Assembly: GCA_022749755.1 (NCBI GenBank)
Contig: CM040447.1
Location: 11,836,087 to 11,900,086, forward strand
Origin: Azadirachta indica
Lineage: Eukaryota > Streptophyta > Magnoliopsida > Sapindales > Meliaceae
Length of the DNA: 64,000 nucleotides
Direction: 5' to 3'
In this document: positions 13,501 to 26,596 of the stretch, one piece after another
Numbering within the stretch: position 1 is the first letter of the stretch
Layout of the letters: the number at the start of each line of letters is the position of its first letter
The notes under the pieces: generated by a model
Seen by the model: the letters and a program-made list of their open reading frames with translations, nothing else
Told to the model about the DNA's origin: nothing
Databases searched by the model: none
Made by a program: the position numbers and the translations under genes

Positions 13501-16500
13501 GATACTTTTTCAACAGTCTGTACCTTATCCTGCTGAGTAACAAATTCCCAATCATCAACAAGCTGCTTCTTTAATGTTGAAGGGATTTGGATCTTGATGA
13601 GCTTTTCTACAGATGAACTATCCTTCTAGCAATTAAAAAATCAAATTTAGCCCAACAATATTACAAGAAAGCCTTTAGGAAACTTACAAGGGATAGTAGG
13701 AATGCATATAACTTTTCAAATGAAGCATTTGCACGTGCATATGTATCTTTGCAGATTCTCCCTTAATCAAGTAATAAATGAAAAAAAAGAAGGTAAATAG
13801 CAAGAAAATTTAATCTAAAACTGGGAAAATTGCAACCTGCTCCTTATCATCAATATCTTCTCTATTTGTTTTGTGAATCCCATAATCACATTCGAGCTTA
13901 CGACAAATAGATATCCACAGGGAATTAAAAATTAATAACAGAGCAACCCGTAGCGATAGCAGGTGAGAAACTAATACATCAGCTGAACATTCAGAAAACA
14001 AGAAACAAGTGTCTCCAACTGCTACATTTTAATCTAAAAACTGGAACTCATTGCGTGTGTTACTCTCTAACATAACCTTATGGCTTCTGAAAGAATTATT
14101 ACATAAAACTATGGATATTGAAGGGGAGTTCGATGAATATTTAAAGAAAATAATAATAAACAGGAGAGCAGCTCCAATGCAGCAGGTGAAAAAAATTCAA
14201 TAACTATTTTTATGGCAGTATATTTAAGGATATACAAACCAGACCTCTACACTTGATTCACTCTTTCGCTTCTTCCCTTTTGACCCTGCCATAAATATTA
14301 GCACATGTTATGACATGAAGTTCTCCTTTTAAAGCATATATCATTCTCAAAATGACATAAATAAATAAACTTGAAAAGGGAGAAAAGGCTAATACATGGC
14401 CATGCTTGAGGATCCCTGTAAATTTGTCTTAAAATGGCATTTTAGCAGAAAAGGTACTATTATTGTAAGCATCCTAGTGACAGCATGCAATCAATTTTGA
14501 TGTGTTTTATGCAGACCATTCTAAGAATTATTCATACATTGTGGATCTCTCAAAAAAGGAGGAGGATATATTGGCCAAATGGCATTGAAATCACAATTTA
14601 TCCAACCAACATTGTCCACAGGATGACCCAGCAATTTCCATAACTTAGTCAATCATATATTCGTTGCCAAATATTACTCTAAGGTTAGCCCTGGATTCTG
14701 CACTCATACTAACAGAAAAGCAAAATATGTTACTAGCATCAGCAAAGTTGTGATAAAATGTTGACAAGTTTTAATGGCTTTATCCACAAGTCTTTCTCAT
14801 GTAAGTTAGATGGGTATCCCATGTATCCATCTCCACATTGAAGGTGGTCCTTTAAGAAAATAAGGTACTGTAAGAATATTATCATGCGAATAACATAGGT
14901 GGGAGGCAATTGCTTCATGCATACCCAGTGAGGCAGCGTGAATATCAATAGAAATAAGTTCAGTAAGACCTATAATGAATGATACCGATGGCGAAAGCTA
15001 ATATAAAATTGCAAGAACAATTCACTTCCGGACGAGGGACAAGAAAAGATCTGTTGATACCGTAGCTTTTGAGGTCCTCTTTATCCCCTTTCGCATCTGT
15101 AAGATCATGAGCTATATAAATAGCCAATAATGGGGTATAAGGCACTAAGAATTATTTTGTCCAACACTAGAAACTTCCAAAAATTGGAGTAATTAAAAAA
15201 ATAATTAAATAATTCAAATGTAATGGAAGAAAAATAAATATAGATGCACCAATATTCAATTAGTGTAATGTGTAGGAAAGATAGGCTTGGAAGTGAAATA
15301 CCATATCAATAGAAACAATAGTCATTCATGCATTTGATCCAAAATGTAATGTCTAAAACGTGAACTTAGACTTTGTGGTTGAATAAACTATTTTTTTCAA
15401 GTAGAAGAGATAAAAAGGCTTAAGTCCTCATGAACTCATAAAGGCAATTGCTCTAAACAGCTAAAAGATCATTAGATATCATTCAATGGTAATGACCATA
15501 AGACCCCTTTCATTGTCTGCGTTGATGCTTATATTAACATTATTTTATAGTCTTCCACTTACTGTTGGGAGTGTGATTATCTTGACAAAGGTCTCCACAT
15601 TAACATGGCAAACCCATAGCAAAAGGGTCAAAGTGAACTTAAGCCCCTATCTTCAATCGATAGTAAACTTTATTCACAAGAGACCATTCATAATAAGTCA
15701 CCTTTATTCACCTTTATTCGTGAAAACTCATGTTAAGTACCAGTTGAAAGATGCTGTCATCAACATTGGGCATGAAAACTGATTATAAGACCTGTTTTGG
15801 GGGAAGAAAGGCTTTTACTGCTTTCTCAGTAAGTGTCCTTGTTGGACCCACATTTATTCTGGTTGGCATTCTTGCTTCTAAGGAGACTAACTGAAGCTGA
15901 AAGTTGAGCGCCTGGGAATCCCAATCAATGGTTCCCCAGTGTTAAAAAAAACCAAGCCTCCCTATAGATGTCAGTCAACATCAAACATGAACCATAAGTG
16001 ACCTTACAAACACCTGATCACACATTGGAAGCATCAAATGCATAAAAAATGAAGATTGAATTTAGTCGCCAAATTTTGGGAAAATTTAGACTATGTTTTG
16101 GGGAGCTCTCTCTGCATGTTAAGCTGCTGCCAAATGAAGCACAAGAGTTTTCGGGTGTGTGGTGGTGCTTATGTGTATCCTTGACATGACCACTGTACAG
16201 AGAAACACAAGACAAAAATGCATACAACATGCGAAATCAAGAGGGAAAGTGCTATTGGAGCTTTTAAGCCACTATTTCTTGGAATAAGTAAACCCAAAAA
16301 AAAGGGTTGAACTAACCTGATGAACTTTTCTGCTTAGACTGAGAAGACCGTCCAGACTTCGAACTCTTGTCTGCACCCTGTTTTTTTTGCAGGGCTTGCT
16401 GCTTCATCACATTCTCTTCAGTATGTTTCAGTAGCCGGTCCACGCCTACCCATTCGTCCCAACTGTTGGCAATATGTCCAATCCATGGTAATGATTTCTG

Positions 16501-18678
16501 TATTCCTTTTTGAAAAGGGCCATAAATATTAATGAAAGCAAATTTTCCTGGTCTCCCACTCTGAAAAGATTTTTTCTTAGATAAATGTCTCATTGTTGTT
16601 CCATCCAGGTGGAATTCCCTCATATCCATATAAAAAACATCTCTAATAAACTTTAGCAAAGGGCAGTCTGTATCCAACAAAATATCAGCACAGGTGCAAG
16701 CGGCCATAACTCTTGTCAACCCATGAGAATGGAACTTTCAAACAACATGGTACTGATCTCATTGGTTTAACTAATAATACAAAATCAGTAAATGGATTAA
16801 ATGTTGAAAGAATAAAACTAATGAGACTGACTTCCTTTATCATAAAAGACACAAGACAAAGCATACTCTTCTAGATGCCAACAGCCATGATAGGAGTCTA
16901 GGACCACCATGACTACTTGGCAATGGCCAGTTTCATTTAATAGCATTGACCAATTCTAAATCATATCATGCATTCTAGATATGTTTAATCACAAGATTAG
17001 GTGAAAGTGATAAACCAGCCATTGATAAAGAAAAGAAAATATTTTTGGAAAGTTTTTCTTTATCACATGCATTTCATAATTTTAACTAGTCTATAAAACA
17101 CACCATCTTGTGAACAGGAAAATAAGTATAATATGAAATATTCACATAACTATATAATCCCTATTTGTTTTGATTCTTAATGAGGTATTTGTTGCATCCT
17201 TCACAGAAACTGTATATTATTACAAATTATTTCATGAAATGTAAAATAAAGGAATAAATAATTACATTGAGTGCTTCTGTCTAAAAGTTTCCACAGTTGG
17301 AACAGTGCAATCTGAATCAGAAATCACTAAAGCACTATATGATTTGGCAACATTAAAATGGTTGGAAGAAAGCAAAGGAGACAAGATGACATCTAAATCT
17401 AGCTCTCTGTCCCTCACAAAGTTTTGAAATTGGAACTTGAAAAATATAGCAAGGCAAATACAACAGAGGAAATACTCACTTTTTATTCCAACCCTGCAAA
17501 ACAGAAAATGCTTTGTCACTTGATCTGAACATGAGGTAATACTTAGTTTTCCCACCATATCAGTGGTTCAAGCAACAGAATTGTAAGGCAAGAATATCAT
17601 TGCATTTTATAGTAGTAACTGAAAAGAAACTCCCAAAGAAAGTATATCATGATTTGAAGTAAGGAAAAAAGAAAAGTAGACTCACAAGGTAGTGAACATA
17701 GAATCTCCACTCTTTTTTCCGAAGCTCAGCTTTTTGAACCTAAAATATATAAGTATACCACATTCAGATATTAAAAGAACTAATGATTCATACTCCTATC
17801 AAGATTGCATGAGCATAACAACTCAAGAACAAGAGCAGATGTTAATCAGAAACAGGCTTTACATTGAAAAGTGTCACATTTTACCAATGTGAAACCAAAC
17901 ATCCACTTTAGCAGCCTCAGAAGTCGAGGCACCATATGAAACAGCCACAATTATAAATCATAAGCTCCCTCATTCCTCCTCCCAAAATAATATTGCAGAA
18001 CAACAGCCTCCACAGTAAAAAATTTACAACCAAATTTTGGTAGGATACCACATTTAACACTAAAAGCACAGTTTTGCCGTACATCAGAGTATCTAAATAC
18101 ATTTAAGAAAAGGAAAAGAAAATCAAACTTCACATTACTTAATTTGGAACTCCAGAACTAAAATTACATCAAATCTACTTATTACAGCAACTATTCGATT
18201 CAATTAAGAACACCACAACTTAAAATGTAACACAAATTGAGATCCGAAACACGTTAAATACAAAAAAATTGAAGACATATTTCACTAATCAGTTCTCACA
18301 TACTAAATTATCAACTATAAGCTAAAGATTCATCAAAAACTAAATCGTAAGCTCAAGGAACCAAACATTTCACAACGCGTAAAACAAGAATGAGAACTTG
18401 AAATAATAACAAAAACAAAATTAAACAATACAGTTTGTTCAGTCGTTAATTTCATAACCAGACAGAGAAGAAAAATACTCTTAATTTGAGAAGTACAGGG
18501 AAGAAAAAGAGAAAAGGAAACAAAATTTAGAAAGAAATGCCTTGGCTTCGTAGATGCAAGGGCCATGATAGGCGAGCACACGCTCGCCCTCGGTGAAGAC
18601 GCTGGAATTGGGCGGAGGCGTTTCTCTGCTCGATGTGTCGGCATCGCTGGCCATGTCCTCCTTCGATGAGCTTCCCAT
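10503..18678 (-). CDS. MRG: MRG1/MRG2-like chromodomain protein, 11 exons, complete
   Basis: Plant MRG proteins are nuclear readers of H3K4/H3K36 methylation that work with NuA4-type acetyltransferases and flowering regulators. Exons on the minus strand: 18678-18541, 17739-17686, 17493-17480, 16462-16317, 15096-15061, 14285-14245, 13625-13524, 13328-13249, 12369-12200, 11570-11486 and 10593-10503. They sum to 957 nt, an open frame of 318 residues, close to the usual 320-330. The N-terminal chromodomain (about residues 29-85) has FTEGERVLAYHGPCIYEAK and WDEWV. A basic/Ser-rich linker follows, then the MRG domain (about 145-310) with IPSTLKKQLVDDWE and YGAEHLLRLF. Exon 3 is only 14 nt (GGTTGGAATAAAAA) and supplies most of the conserved GWNKN. 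Intron 1 starts with GC rather than GT. The start is the first ATG of a frame matching the family. Its first exon and promoter are partly duplicated near 40.5 kb. Confidence 0.93.
11740..12131 (+). mobile_element. MITE-like element in an MRG intron (family with copies near 51.95 and 56.4 kb)
   Basis: The segment begins around GGTCAGTTTGATATACCTTT and carries blocks such as AACAAAAATTTATTAATTG and GTCACAAATAATTTTTAAAA. These recur in the same orientation at about 51950-52310 and inverted at about 56390-56815. No coding capacity. It lies in the intron between MRG exons 9 and 10. Confidence 0.5.
18539..18540 (-). other. GC splice donor of MRG intron 1
   Basis: On the minus strand exon 1 ends ...GAAGCCAAG and the intron begins GCATTTC. 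The acceptor at 17741-17740 is a normal AG. Only this junction joins IYEAK to VQKAELRKKEW in frame, as the family requires. GC-AG introns are a known minority class. The donor lacks the usual strong GCAAGT context. Confidence 0.7.
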
Positions 18679-18758
18679 TTCGCTCGGAGCACAGAGACGA
18701 GACGAATACGATCTCTTCTGTCACTAAATTTTGCCGCAGTTCAGTGCAGCTGTGCAGG

Positions 18759-18779
18759 TCTCTCTCTCTCTCTCTCTCT
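18759..18779 (-). promoter_or_regulatory. CT/GA microsatellite in the MRG 5' leader or promoter
   Basis: About ten TC repeats lie about 80 bp upstream of the MRG start codon (GA on the coding strand). GA/CT tracts are common in plant 5' UTRs and promoters. The duplicated copy near 40693-40700 has only about four units, so the tract has changed length since duplication. Confidence 0.6.
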
Positions 18780-18940
18780 TCTGACCGTCCCCTTGGATTT
18801 GTCTCGCGTTTCCCTCTGTTTGAAATCGCTGGGAGCCTGGGAATCAAAGTTTTCACTTCAGGCCCTCAATTTAAAATATTTTCATTTAGGCTATAATGTT
18901 CCGAATATGTTTTTTTTTACTCCACCAATCCGAGTAAATT

Positions 18941-20889
18941 TAGGGGTGGCAATTCGGATAAACGAATCAAATTTGAACTGATACGAATACGATTTCTTTA
19001 ATATTTGATTGGTATAAATATGAATCATTTGTTATTTGTATCAATTCTTTTAAATTTAAATAGATCTGTTTATTTAGATACAATTCGTTTATACACGATT
19101 ATTTGTTTATTCGTTTAAAACACGATTTATTTAAGAACAAATACTATTCATTTTAAGGCACGATTAAGATATGACTATGATTCGTTTAAGATACGATTGA
19201 TTTATAACAAAAAATAATAAAAATAAACTAATTTACTATTTTCAGTTAAACACCATTCATTTAAATTTATAAGTAAAAAAACAAAAATATTAATTCTTTT
19301 AAATTACAAATAACAATATAAATAATATATTCTATCATCTATAAACAATTAACAAGTAATATCATAAGTTTAATTTTCATTCTCCCAAATAACAAAAATA
19401 ACATAAACAACAATTGAAAATTAAATAACAAAAATTCAATTCAATTCAATTCAATTCTCTCAAATAACAAAAATAACGTATCAACAAATCAACAACAACT
19501 AAAAATTAAACAATATAAATTCAATAAATTTAATTCTCCTAAATAACAAAAATAACATAAACAACAAATTAACATCTAAAAACTAAACAACATAAATTCA
19601 ATTCAATTCAATTCAATTCAATTTTTCTAAATAACAAAAATAACATAAATAACAAATCAACCATTAAAAACTAAAAAATATAAACTCAAATATTAAATTT
19701 TCTTAAGTAAAAAGTAAAAACTATTAGGAATCGTACTACTTTACGAAGATGAAGCACCTGAAATATTCAAGTTTAATATTTCTCTACTAAGATCATTTAA
19801 TTGGTCATGGATGCTTTCTATAACAATAATAAAAACAAATTATAAATATCATAACTTATAAGCAACAAAAAGAAAATTTAAATAAATTATATAAAAATTT
19901 ATTACCACTCTTTTCAAACAACTAATCTCTTGTACAAATTAACGCCTTTATTGTATCCGACTTAAGTATACTTTGAAATTGATCAAGTAATTTACCACCA
20001 ATGCGAAAAGTTGATTCAGGTGCAACAATAGATATAAGAATGCTCAAGACATCATGAGCCGTGTAAGCAAGATTAGGATAATAGCAAAACACATCATGCA
20101 AGAATATTCCCAGAATAAAAAATTGGTCTATAAATTAATTATTAATTAATAACTATTTTAATTAGTTTTCCTAGAACTTAAAATAATCAATACACTTCTA
20201 AATTCCATTCCAAATTCTAACTTCTAAATTCCATTCCAAATACACGTAATATACAGATTATATGAGAAGAAGAACACAAATTACAAAATATGTAGAAATA
20301 ATTCATATAAAGATCATAAAAAATATATAAATATAGTTATGAAATTTGAAAAATAAAGAAATTTCTTACATAAGAGCAGTAATGGAGAAGATTTCGTAAG
20401 CTAATCGATACTTTGGAGTTTAGAGTAGAAGGATTAAATTTGAATGAGAAGCTTAGAGCGGTGGTTGTTGTGTAAAACGGATAACAAATGTGAAATTTAC
20501 CTGTGAATATAAAGTTTTTATTTAGTTATTTTCAAGTAGACCCCTCTACATAATAAAAATAAAATATTTTATTAAACGTAAAATATATTTAATAATTAGA
20601 TCTTTATATTAAGGATTATTTGTTATAAATAAATTTATATTATATAATTTTTTTTTTTATTAAAATATATTAATTTAAGATAAGATTATTTGTTTATCTA
20701 TTTAAAACACGATTATTCGTTTAATTAATCATATTTTATATGTCAAACACAAATACGACATAAATAATAATCATGTCGACATGAATACGATACGATTATT
20801 ATTCGTATTAAATTTTTTAAATTTGAACATATTTAATAGCATTAAATTCGTATTGAATAATCGTGTCATGTCCTAAATTGCCACCCTTA
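18941..20889 (-). mobile_element. hAT-family DNA transposon remnant (1.95 kb)
   Basis: The ends are inverted: TAGGGGTGGCAAT at left and ATTGCCACCCTTA at right, one mismatch. The element interrupts a sequence that is continuous in copies B and C. On the minus strand about 20070-19928 encodes HDVLSILISIVAPESTFRIG followed by LLDQFQSILK and ALICTRD, then a stop. This is the hAT C-terminal dimerisation region, so the element is a decayed coding hAT copy and not a simple MITE. The body also has AATTC-type short repeats near 19437-19460 and 19599-19623. An exact 8-bp target duplication is not clear. Confidence 0.75.
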
Positions 20890-22539
20890 AAATTAATACA
20901 TCTAGCTAAAATCTCATACTTGAAATCTTTTTTTTTTGGCCCAACCTTTGCTAAGATAATTTGGATACCAAACATTTCAAAATAAATAGAATTGGACCAT
21001 CTATATTTCATTGTAAGAATTAAAGAGAAGTCATCCTTCGTGAAAAATTGAAAGATTTCATGAAACAGTTTTAGATAAGTTCAAAGTTATTGTGTGCACT
21101 ATCAGTGATGATATCTTTTATAAAGGTATTTGTCATTTGATGTATACTTTGTTATTCTTCTTATGCTTCAGTATTATTTTAATGGTGTTTGGTTGCATAT
21201 TTACTATGATAGATTATAAGTTAATCAATCTTCATTTAATAGATTTGTTATTGTAGAAAGTTTTACTTTAATTTAATAAAATTCATGCTTATTTTAAAAA
21301 AAAAACAATTGATTTTTGAAATTAATTCCAAAGATTTGGCTATTGAGGCTTTGAATTTCGTACACTCGATTGTATATATTTGCATTAAAACTCTTTTTTA
21401 CAATAAAAAGGGCTACAACTAATCCAGATTTCAGAATCGAAGGCTTATTATAAATACTAGGTTTGAATTTTTTCTCTTTTTTTTGCTAAGGTGGTGTTAG
21501 GCTTCATCTTAATTCTTTTGGAAGACGTTTTATTTTTGTAGCCAATCTAATGATACGATAAATTGTAGGTTTTAATTTCTCTTTTATTTACATTTTCTTC
21601 AAATTTGAATCCACAACTCTTATATCAAATTTATTATAAAAACAAAAAATATTATGGATTTGAATATATTGATTTTACATAACTATTTCAGTAATTCTCC
21701 ATGAAAAAAAAAAATTTGATGGTTTATAGTGATGATGTATACGTAAAAGATTGTAAAAATATAAATTTATGATCAGTTCTTAATAGAATAGAGCATGATG
21801 GAAGAGTAGTCTTGATAATAGACAAATAATAATGGATATAAATATGTTAAGATATCCCTTAAAATTCTGGTGAACTCAAATTAAGAGATGATTGTTGGAA
21901 AACTAAATAAAACTTTAATGATGAAAATATTCTATCTAAGCCAAGATTTCATGTTAAATTATTAAGGAAAAATTGATTGGAATTATACATGAATCCATTG
22001 AGACGCGACAGATATTAAGGTTGTTAGTTTTCTCTGTCTAAACTCTTTTGAACAAGGAGAAACTTTAATATCATTTAAAAATGAGATATGAGTTAATGTT
22101 ACGTTATATTTAGACTCGCGACCTTAACCTATTAATATATATTATTTTATTTTATTTTAACCCATCATAAAAATAAAAAAAAAACTAATTGGGCTTCTAA
22201 ACATTGCAAAATCATACTAATTAAGAGATGACTTAAAAACCCAATAATTTAATTGACTTAATTGATCACTCTTAATTAGTTAATAATTAGATAGCATATA
22301 TAATGTACAATTATTGTTAATATGTAGGCTCATAATAAGAAATTTCCCAACAACAATTACCATTCACCTTTGAATCAAGTAGCTTACAAATATCTTATAG
22401 TTTAATTTATTATAAGCTGACATTAATAAAAAAATTTTATGCTTACAATGGATTTTGTATTTGTAACTTCTTGGTGGTTGCAACAATATTAGCAATTGAA
22501 TCATGTCCAATACACGGACTAGAAATAACCTTGCAAATT

Positions 22540-23470
22540 TTGTGGAGTTTGGTATTCGATACCTGGATTGGGAGCAGAGTTTTTGATGAAAGAAGGATCA
22601 TGGTGTCTGATACCTAGACTGGGAGACGAGTTTGTGATAGAGGGAGGATCATGGTGTCCCATACCTTGATTAGGAGTAGAGTTTTTGATGGAAGGAGGAT
22701 CATGGTGTTTGATACCTAGACTAAGAGCAGAGTTTTTGATAGAAGGAGGATCATGGTATTCGACACTTGGACTGAGAGCAAAATTTTTGACGAAATGAGA
22801 ATCAAGGTGTCCGATACTTGGACTGGGAGCAGAGTTTTTGATGCCAATTGTTGCAACAATTTTAATAGTTAAATTAGAAGGAGGAGGTGAGTGTCTGATA
22901 CCAGGACTGGGAATAGAGTTTTTGATATTTCCAGTAGTTCCTACTAGCTTATTGGTTGTTGCAACAATTTTACTAATTTAACTAAGAGGAGTATGGTGTC
23001 AAATACTTGGGGACTTGGAATAGAGTTTTTGATACCTAGAGCTTTTATGAGTTTGTTAGTTATTGCAACGACTGTAGTAGTTAAACTAAGGGGAGGAGTA
23101 TGGTGTCCGATACTTGGATTGGGAGCAGTGTTTTTAATATCTCCAATAGTTTTTATGTTTAGGAGCTTATTAGTTACTGCAACAATTTTCGTCCGAGGAG
23201 GAGTTTGGTGTTCAATAGCAGAACTCGGAGCAGAGTCTTTTTATACCTCTAAGACCTTTTGCGTTTGTGAACTGGCCAGCTTTTACAAATATTTTAGTGA
23301 TTAAATTAGGAAGAGTTTAGTGGCTGATACCCATATTGGGAGTAGAATTCTTAATTAGTAATAATTTTTAACTCATCACTATATGATTGAGCTTCTATCT
23401 TTGAATCAAATGTTAGAATTAAAGATAATATAAGTGAGTAGTTGGTGAAAGTTTTGAGTTCTTCGACCAT
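22540..23470 (-). pseudogene. Peptide precursor copy A (SAPSPGIGH-repeat, PIP/CEP-like), broken
   Basis: The ATG at 23470 opens MVEELKTFTNYSLILSLILT and continues to KIEAQSYSDELK, a hydrophobic leader like those of copies B and C. The frame hits a stop about 40 codons in. In other frames downstream are repeated motifs close to K-N-[ST]-x-P-[SN]-P-x-[IM]-G-H: first units spaced by about 35-40 residues, then about five tandem 51-bp units reading like IKNSAPNPGIEYQ and HHDPPSIKNS. A TATAAATA box lies about 75 bp upstream. Relatives encode secreted signalling peptides; this copy cannot make one as it stands. No intron was recognised that would rescue the frame. Confidence 0.75.
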
Positions 23471-23543
23471 ATAAAAGGTTTGGACACCGACTGTTGTAAT
23501 TGAAAATGTTGTGAGTTGATGAAAAATAATTACATAAGTGAAT

Positions 23544-23551
23544 TATTTATA
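23544..23551 (-). promoter_or_regulatory. TATA box of peptide gene copy A
   Basis: TATAAATA on the minus strand, about 75 bp before the ATG at 23470. It sits in a block conserved in copies B (42284-42291) and C (50542-50549). Confidence 0.6.
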
Positions 23552-23899
23552 ATGTTAATGATTCTATTTTCTTTCTTGTTTTGGCATTTATTTTTTTTTT
23601 ACGAAAGCAAATCTTTGTAATTCCTTGTATAAAATTTTTTATGTCAAGCAAATCTTGGTAGAATCGAGTGCCAGTTGTATTTCCTCAAACTCAAAACATT
23701 TTTGAATTATATGTTTGCCGATAAATCAAATAAATTGGCAGAAAATCAAATCAAAAGTCGGTAAACAATTTAAATAGACTTCTTTTCTTTTTTCAACTTG
23801 TATCCTCTTAATTTTCTTCTTCATGTACATATATCCTTTCTTATATACGATCGTGTAAAAAATTATAATTTTTTCTTTGAATAATACTGGATATATAAA

Positions 23900-25630
23900 T
23901 TCTTTATACAAACTAATATTACTTGATTGTATTAATTGATGAAAATACAGAAGCAATGTAATTAATAATAGCAAGTAACATGGTCTTTATGATAACCAAT
24001 ATTATTACACACGTCAATTTGCATCTCAAAATTTGTATTTCAAGCACTTTTTTTTTTCAACTTTTCGTAATATTATTATTTTTTTGATAACAAGTTGTAA
24101 ATAAAAGATTACTAGTAAAAGGCAATTAACAACAACTGACAGCTATTAGGATTTTTATTAGCATTATATGGTAATTAAATATAATTTAAGAGTTTTCAAG
24201 ATCTTTTGTAAGATAGAATTTTGTTGCAACGAAAATTACAATAGAAAAATCTGCACAAATTTTCTTTTAATTAAACTAATATATTTAGTTTTCTAGTTAT
24301 TTTAGAATTAATTGATAGTTCAAGTTTAATTAGGAAAAGAAGTCGAGAAAGTGAGTATTCTTTCTAGTTTAGGAGATTTATTTAAATAAGGAAACTAAAA
24401 TCCTTTTTTAACTAGATTTTACCTTTCTTCTTAGATAAACAATACTTTTCAGATTTCGTTAAGCCTTCGTATATGAAAAACTCGTTCAAAGAGAGTTTCT
24501 TGAAATTGTGATTTTTTGTTTCTTATTTTTCTATGAATTAATTTAGAACAACTTAGTAGAGATTAATCATTGATAATTTCCTATTATCATAAACTTAAAA
24601 ATTTTAAATTTTTTTAAGTGTTGTAAAAATAATTGTGGTTGTGTTTTCAGGAGAGAAACTTGATTTTTTTTTGGGAAAAGAAGCTGTGTTCGTTGAAGAG
24701 AGTTTGATGATATCAGAAGTGAAGAGATCTTGTGAAATAAGACTATATAAAAAGATCCAACACAACGGCGACAACAAAGAGAGAGTCTTTGGTTTGTATA
24801 AGCTCATTAGTATTTCTATTATTTTATTTCTTAGTGAATTATTTTTCTCTGGGTATGAGCTCGTAGACACAGGATTGAGAAATAATTGTTAAATTTGTAT
24901 TATGTTGATTTAACTAATTGTGAAATTAATTGATATTATTAATTAATTAAAATTGAAAACCTTTCAACATCAAAATTCAAGTGAATCATTGATCGTTGAT
25001 TGTTTATTCGTGCTTTTTATTCTAATGATATAAGCTCCACTACAGTCTTTATAGTTAATTATTACAATAATATATTTCATATGTTATATTATTCAGAGAT
25101 CTAATAAACCTTTTTATAATTATAATTACTATTTCTTCTTTTATAAATTTCATGCCCCTAAGTCTGTTTCACACCACACGTTAAATGCATGTTAAAAGAA
25201 AGTTTCCTCTGAAATTGATGCGACGCTAGAAGATGATTAAAAAGAAGACTGTTGAGATTTTATAATTAATTTACGAGAATAATATATAAAAAAATTCAAT
25301 CACATAGAATACATTTAATATTATTAATTTTCACTTAATGTGTTCAATAAACACTAATTTTCAATAGACCCACTTACTTTTTTCAATAGAGGTATTCTTA
25401 TTTACCCTTGACTTTTGAGAAAAGGTAAGATATCTCGTGGGTTTGTGAGGTGTGGTAGATATTGTGAGTTTGGAGAAAATAGGAAGAGACAAATTTTACT
25501 TAACTTCGTTAGTTTGACATGTTACGATATTATTTTTTATTTCCTAAACTTTGATAAAATAATAAAAATAAGATATAATTTTATTATAATTAACAATTAT
25601 GTCTCTATTACGTTATTCATAACATATTCA
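23900..25630. other. AT-rich intergenic DNA
   Basis: No gene family was recognised. Open frames at 24604-24892 overlap on both strands and have low-complexity composition; neither resembles a known protein. Confidence 0.4.
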
Positions 25631-26596
25631 TAGGGATGGCAATTGGTCAGGCACAGGCTAGGGACCCCAATTCTTGGCCCTATCCTTGATTGGGCTAGGG
25701 ATGACCTCAATTTAGGCCAGAGACCTGTATGGGCCCCTGACTTGGTTTTGGCCCCCCTTGAGTTGTCGCTACTGACCCTTGTTGATCACCATTTAATGTT
25801 ATATGTTTCAATCATAATAGATATCATTCAAATCCTTATTAAATGTTGCATGCAATTATATAATCAATCTTATTGTTTGAGCAATCATCCACTATAGATC
25901 TGAAGTTGAGTTTTTGTTATCTAAAATATATAATTCAGATTTATGGCAAATGGTTACTTAAACTACGATATTGAATATATCATTGTGTAAAGAATTTTAA
26001 CAAGCATTTGAATGGTTTCTATGGTGAATGTTGTACGCAATGGTATAATCACTTTCACTGTTTAAACAACTGTTTGCCGTAGATTTAAGGTTGAATTTTA
26101 GGTGTCTGAAACATTTAATTTTAGATATACGACAAACTGTTACTCAAACGATGACAATGAATATACTCTTGCGTAAAGAATTCAATAATCATTTGAATTT
26201 AAATAATATCCACAGTGATCCAAACAAATGACATTAAATAGTGGTTAATGGCAGTTGATAATATATGAAGGACTTAATTAATTAAATTAAAAAATTATAA
26301 ACTTTCTAAAGGACTTGATTGACTGAAATAAAAACTATAAAATTTTTATAATAATTTATTAAGTAAAATAGACATATTTGTAATTAAGTAAAAAACTTGA
26401 CTTTAATTTCAAGGGAATGGGGCGGGATGGGACAAGAGGCTTATCCCTATCACGAATCGATTTTAATATGAGAATAGGCTCTCATCCCCATCTTCAGCTT
26501 GTTCCCTATTTTAGCTCAAAGTAGTACTTTAATTTCTAACTCGAATGGGTCAGACTCTTATGGACTCCTTTCTTGCAGAGATTTTTGCCATCCCTA
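25631..26596. mobile_element. hAT-like non-autonomous element (966 bp)
   Basis: The ends are inverted: TAGGGATGGCAAT at left and TTTGCCATCCCTA at right, resembling the ends of the hAT element at 18941. The interior holds two diverged copies of a roughly 170-bp unit (about 25850-26010 and 26020-26200) and GC-richer ends. No transposase was found. Confidence 0.6.

Larger units (their letters stand above)
18541..23900. repeat. Segmental duplication, copy A (MRG exon 1 to peptide pseudogene)
   Basis: From MRG exon 1 outward, this stretch matches copy B (about 40495-42800) and copy C (about 47190-50950) in order. The shared blocks are: the MRG leader; the 'AAATATTTTCATTTAGGCT' region; a block near 20890-21050 matching 40880-41060 and 47300-47450; a block at 21410-21740 matching 48620-48930; the peptide array; and the peptide-gene promoter. 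Copy A is split by a hAT element at 18941-20889. Confidence 0.85.

Noticed and set aside
13838..13870. Possible extra MRG exon reading DIDDKEQ on the minus strand
   Set aside because: Joining exon 6 (14285-14245) straight to exon 7 (13625-13524) keeps the frame and the family sequence. The extra piece cannot be added without a frameshift.
24604..24892. Overlapping open frames on both strands
   Set aside because: Low-complexity, mutually antisense and without family resemblance.
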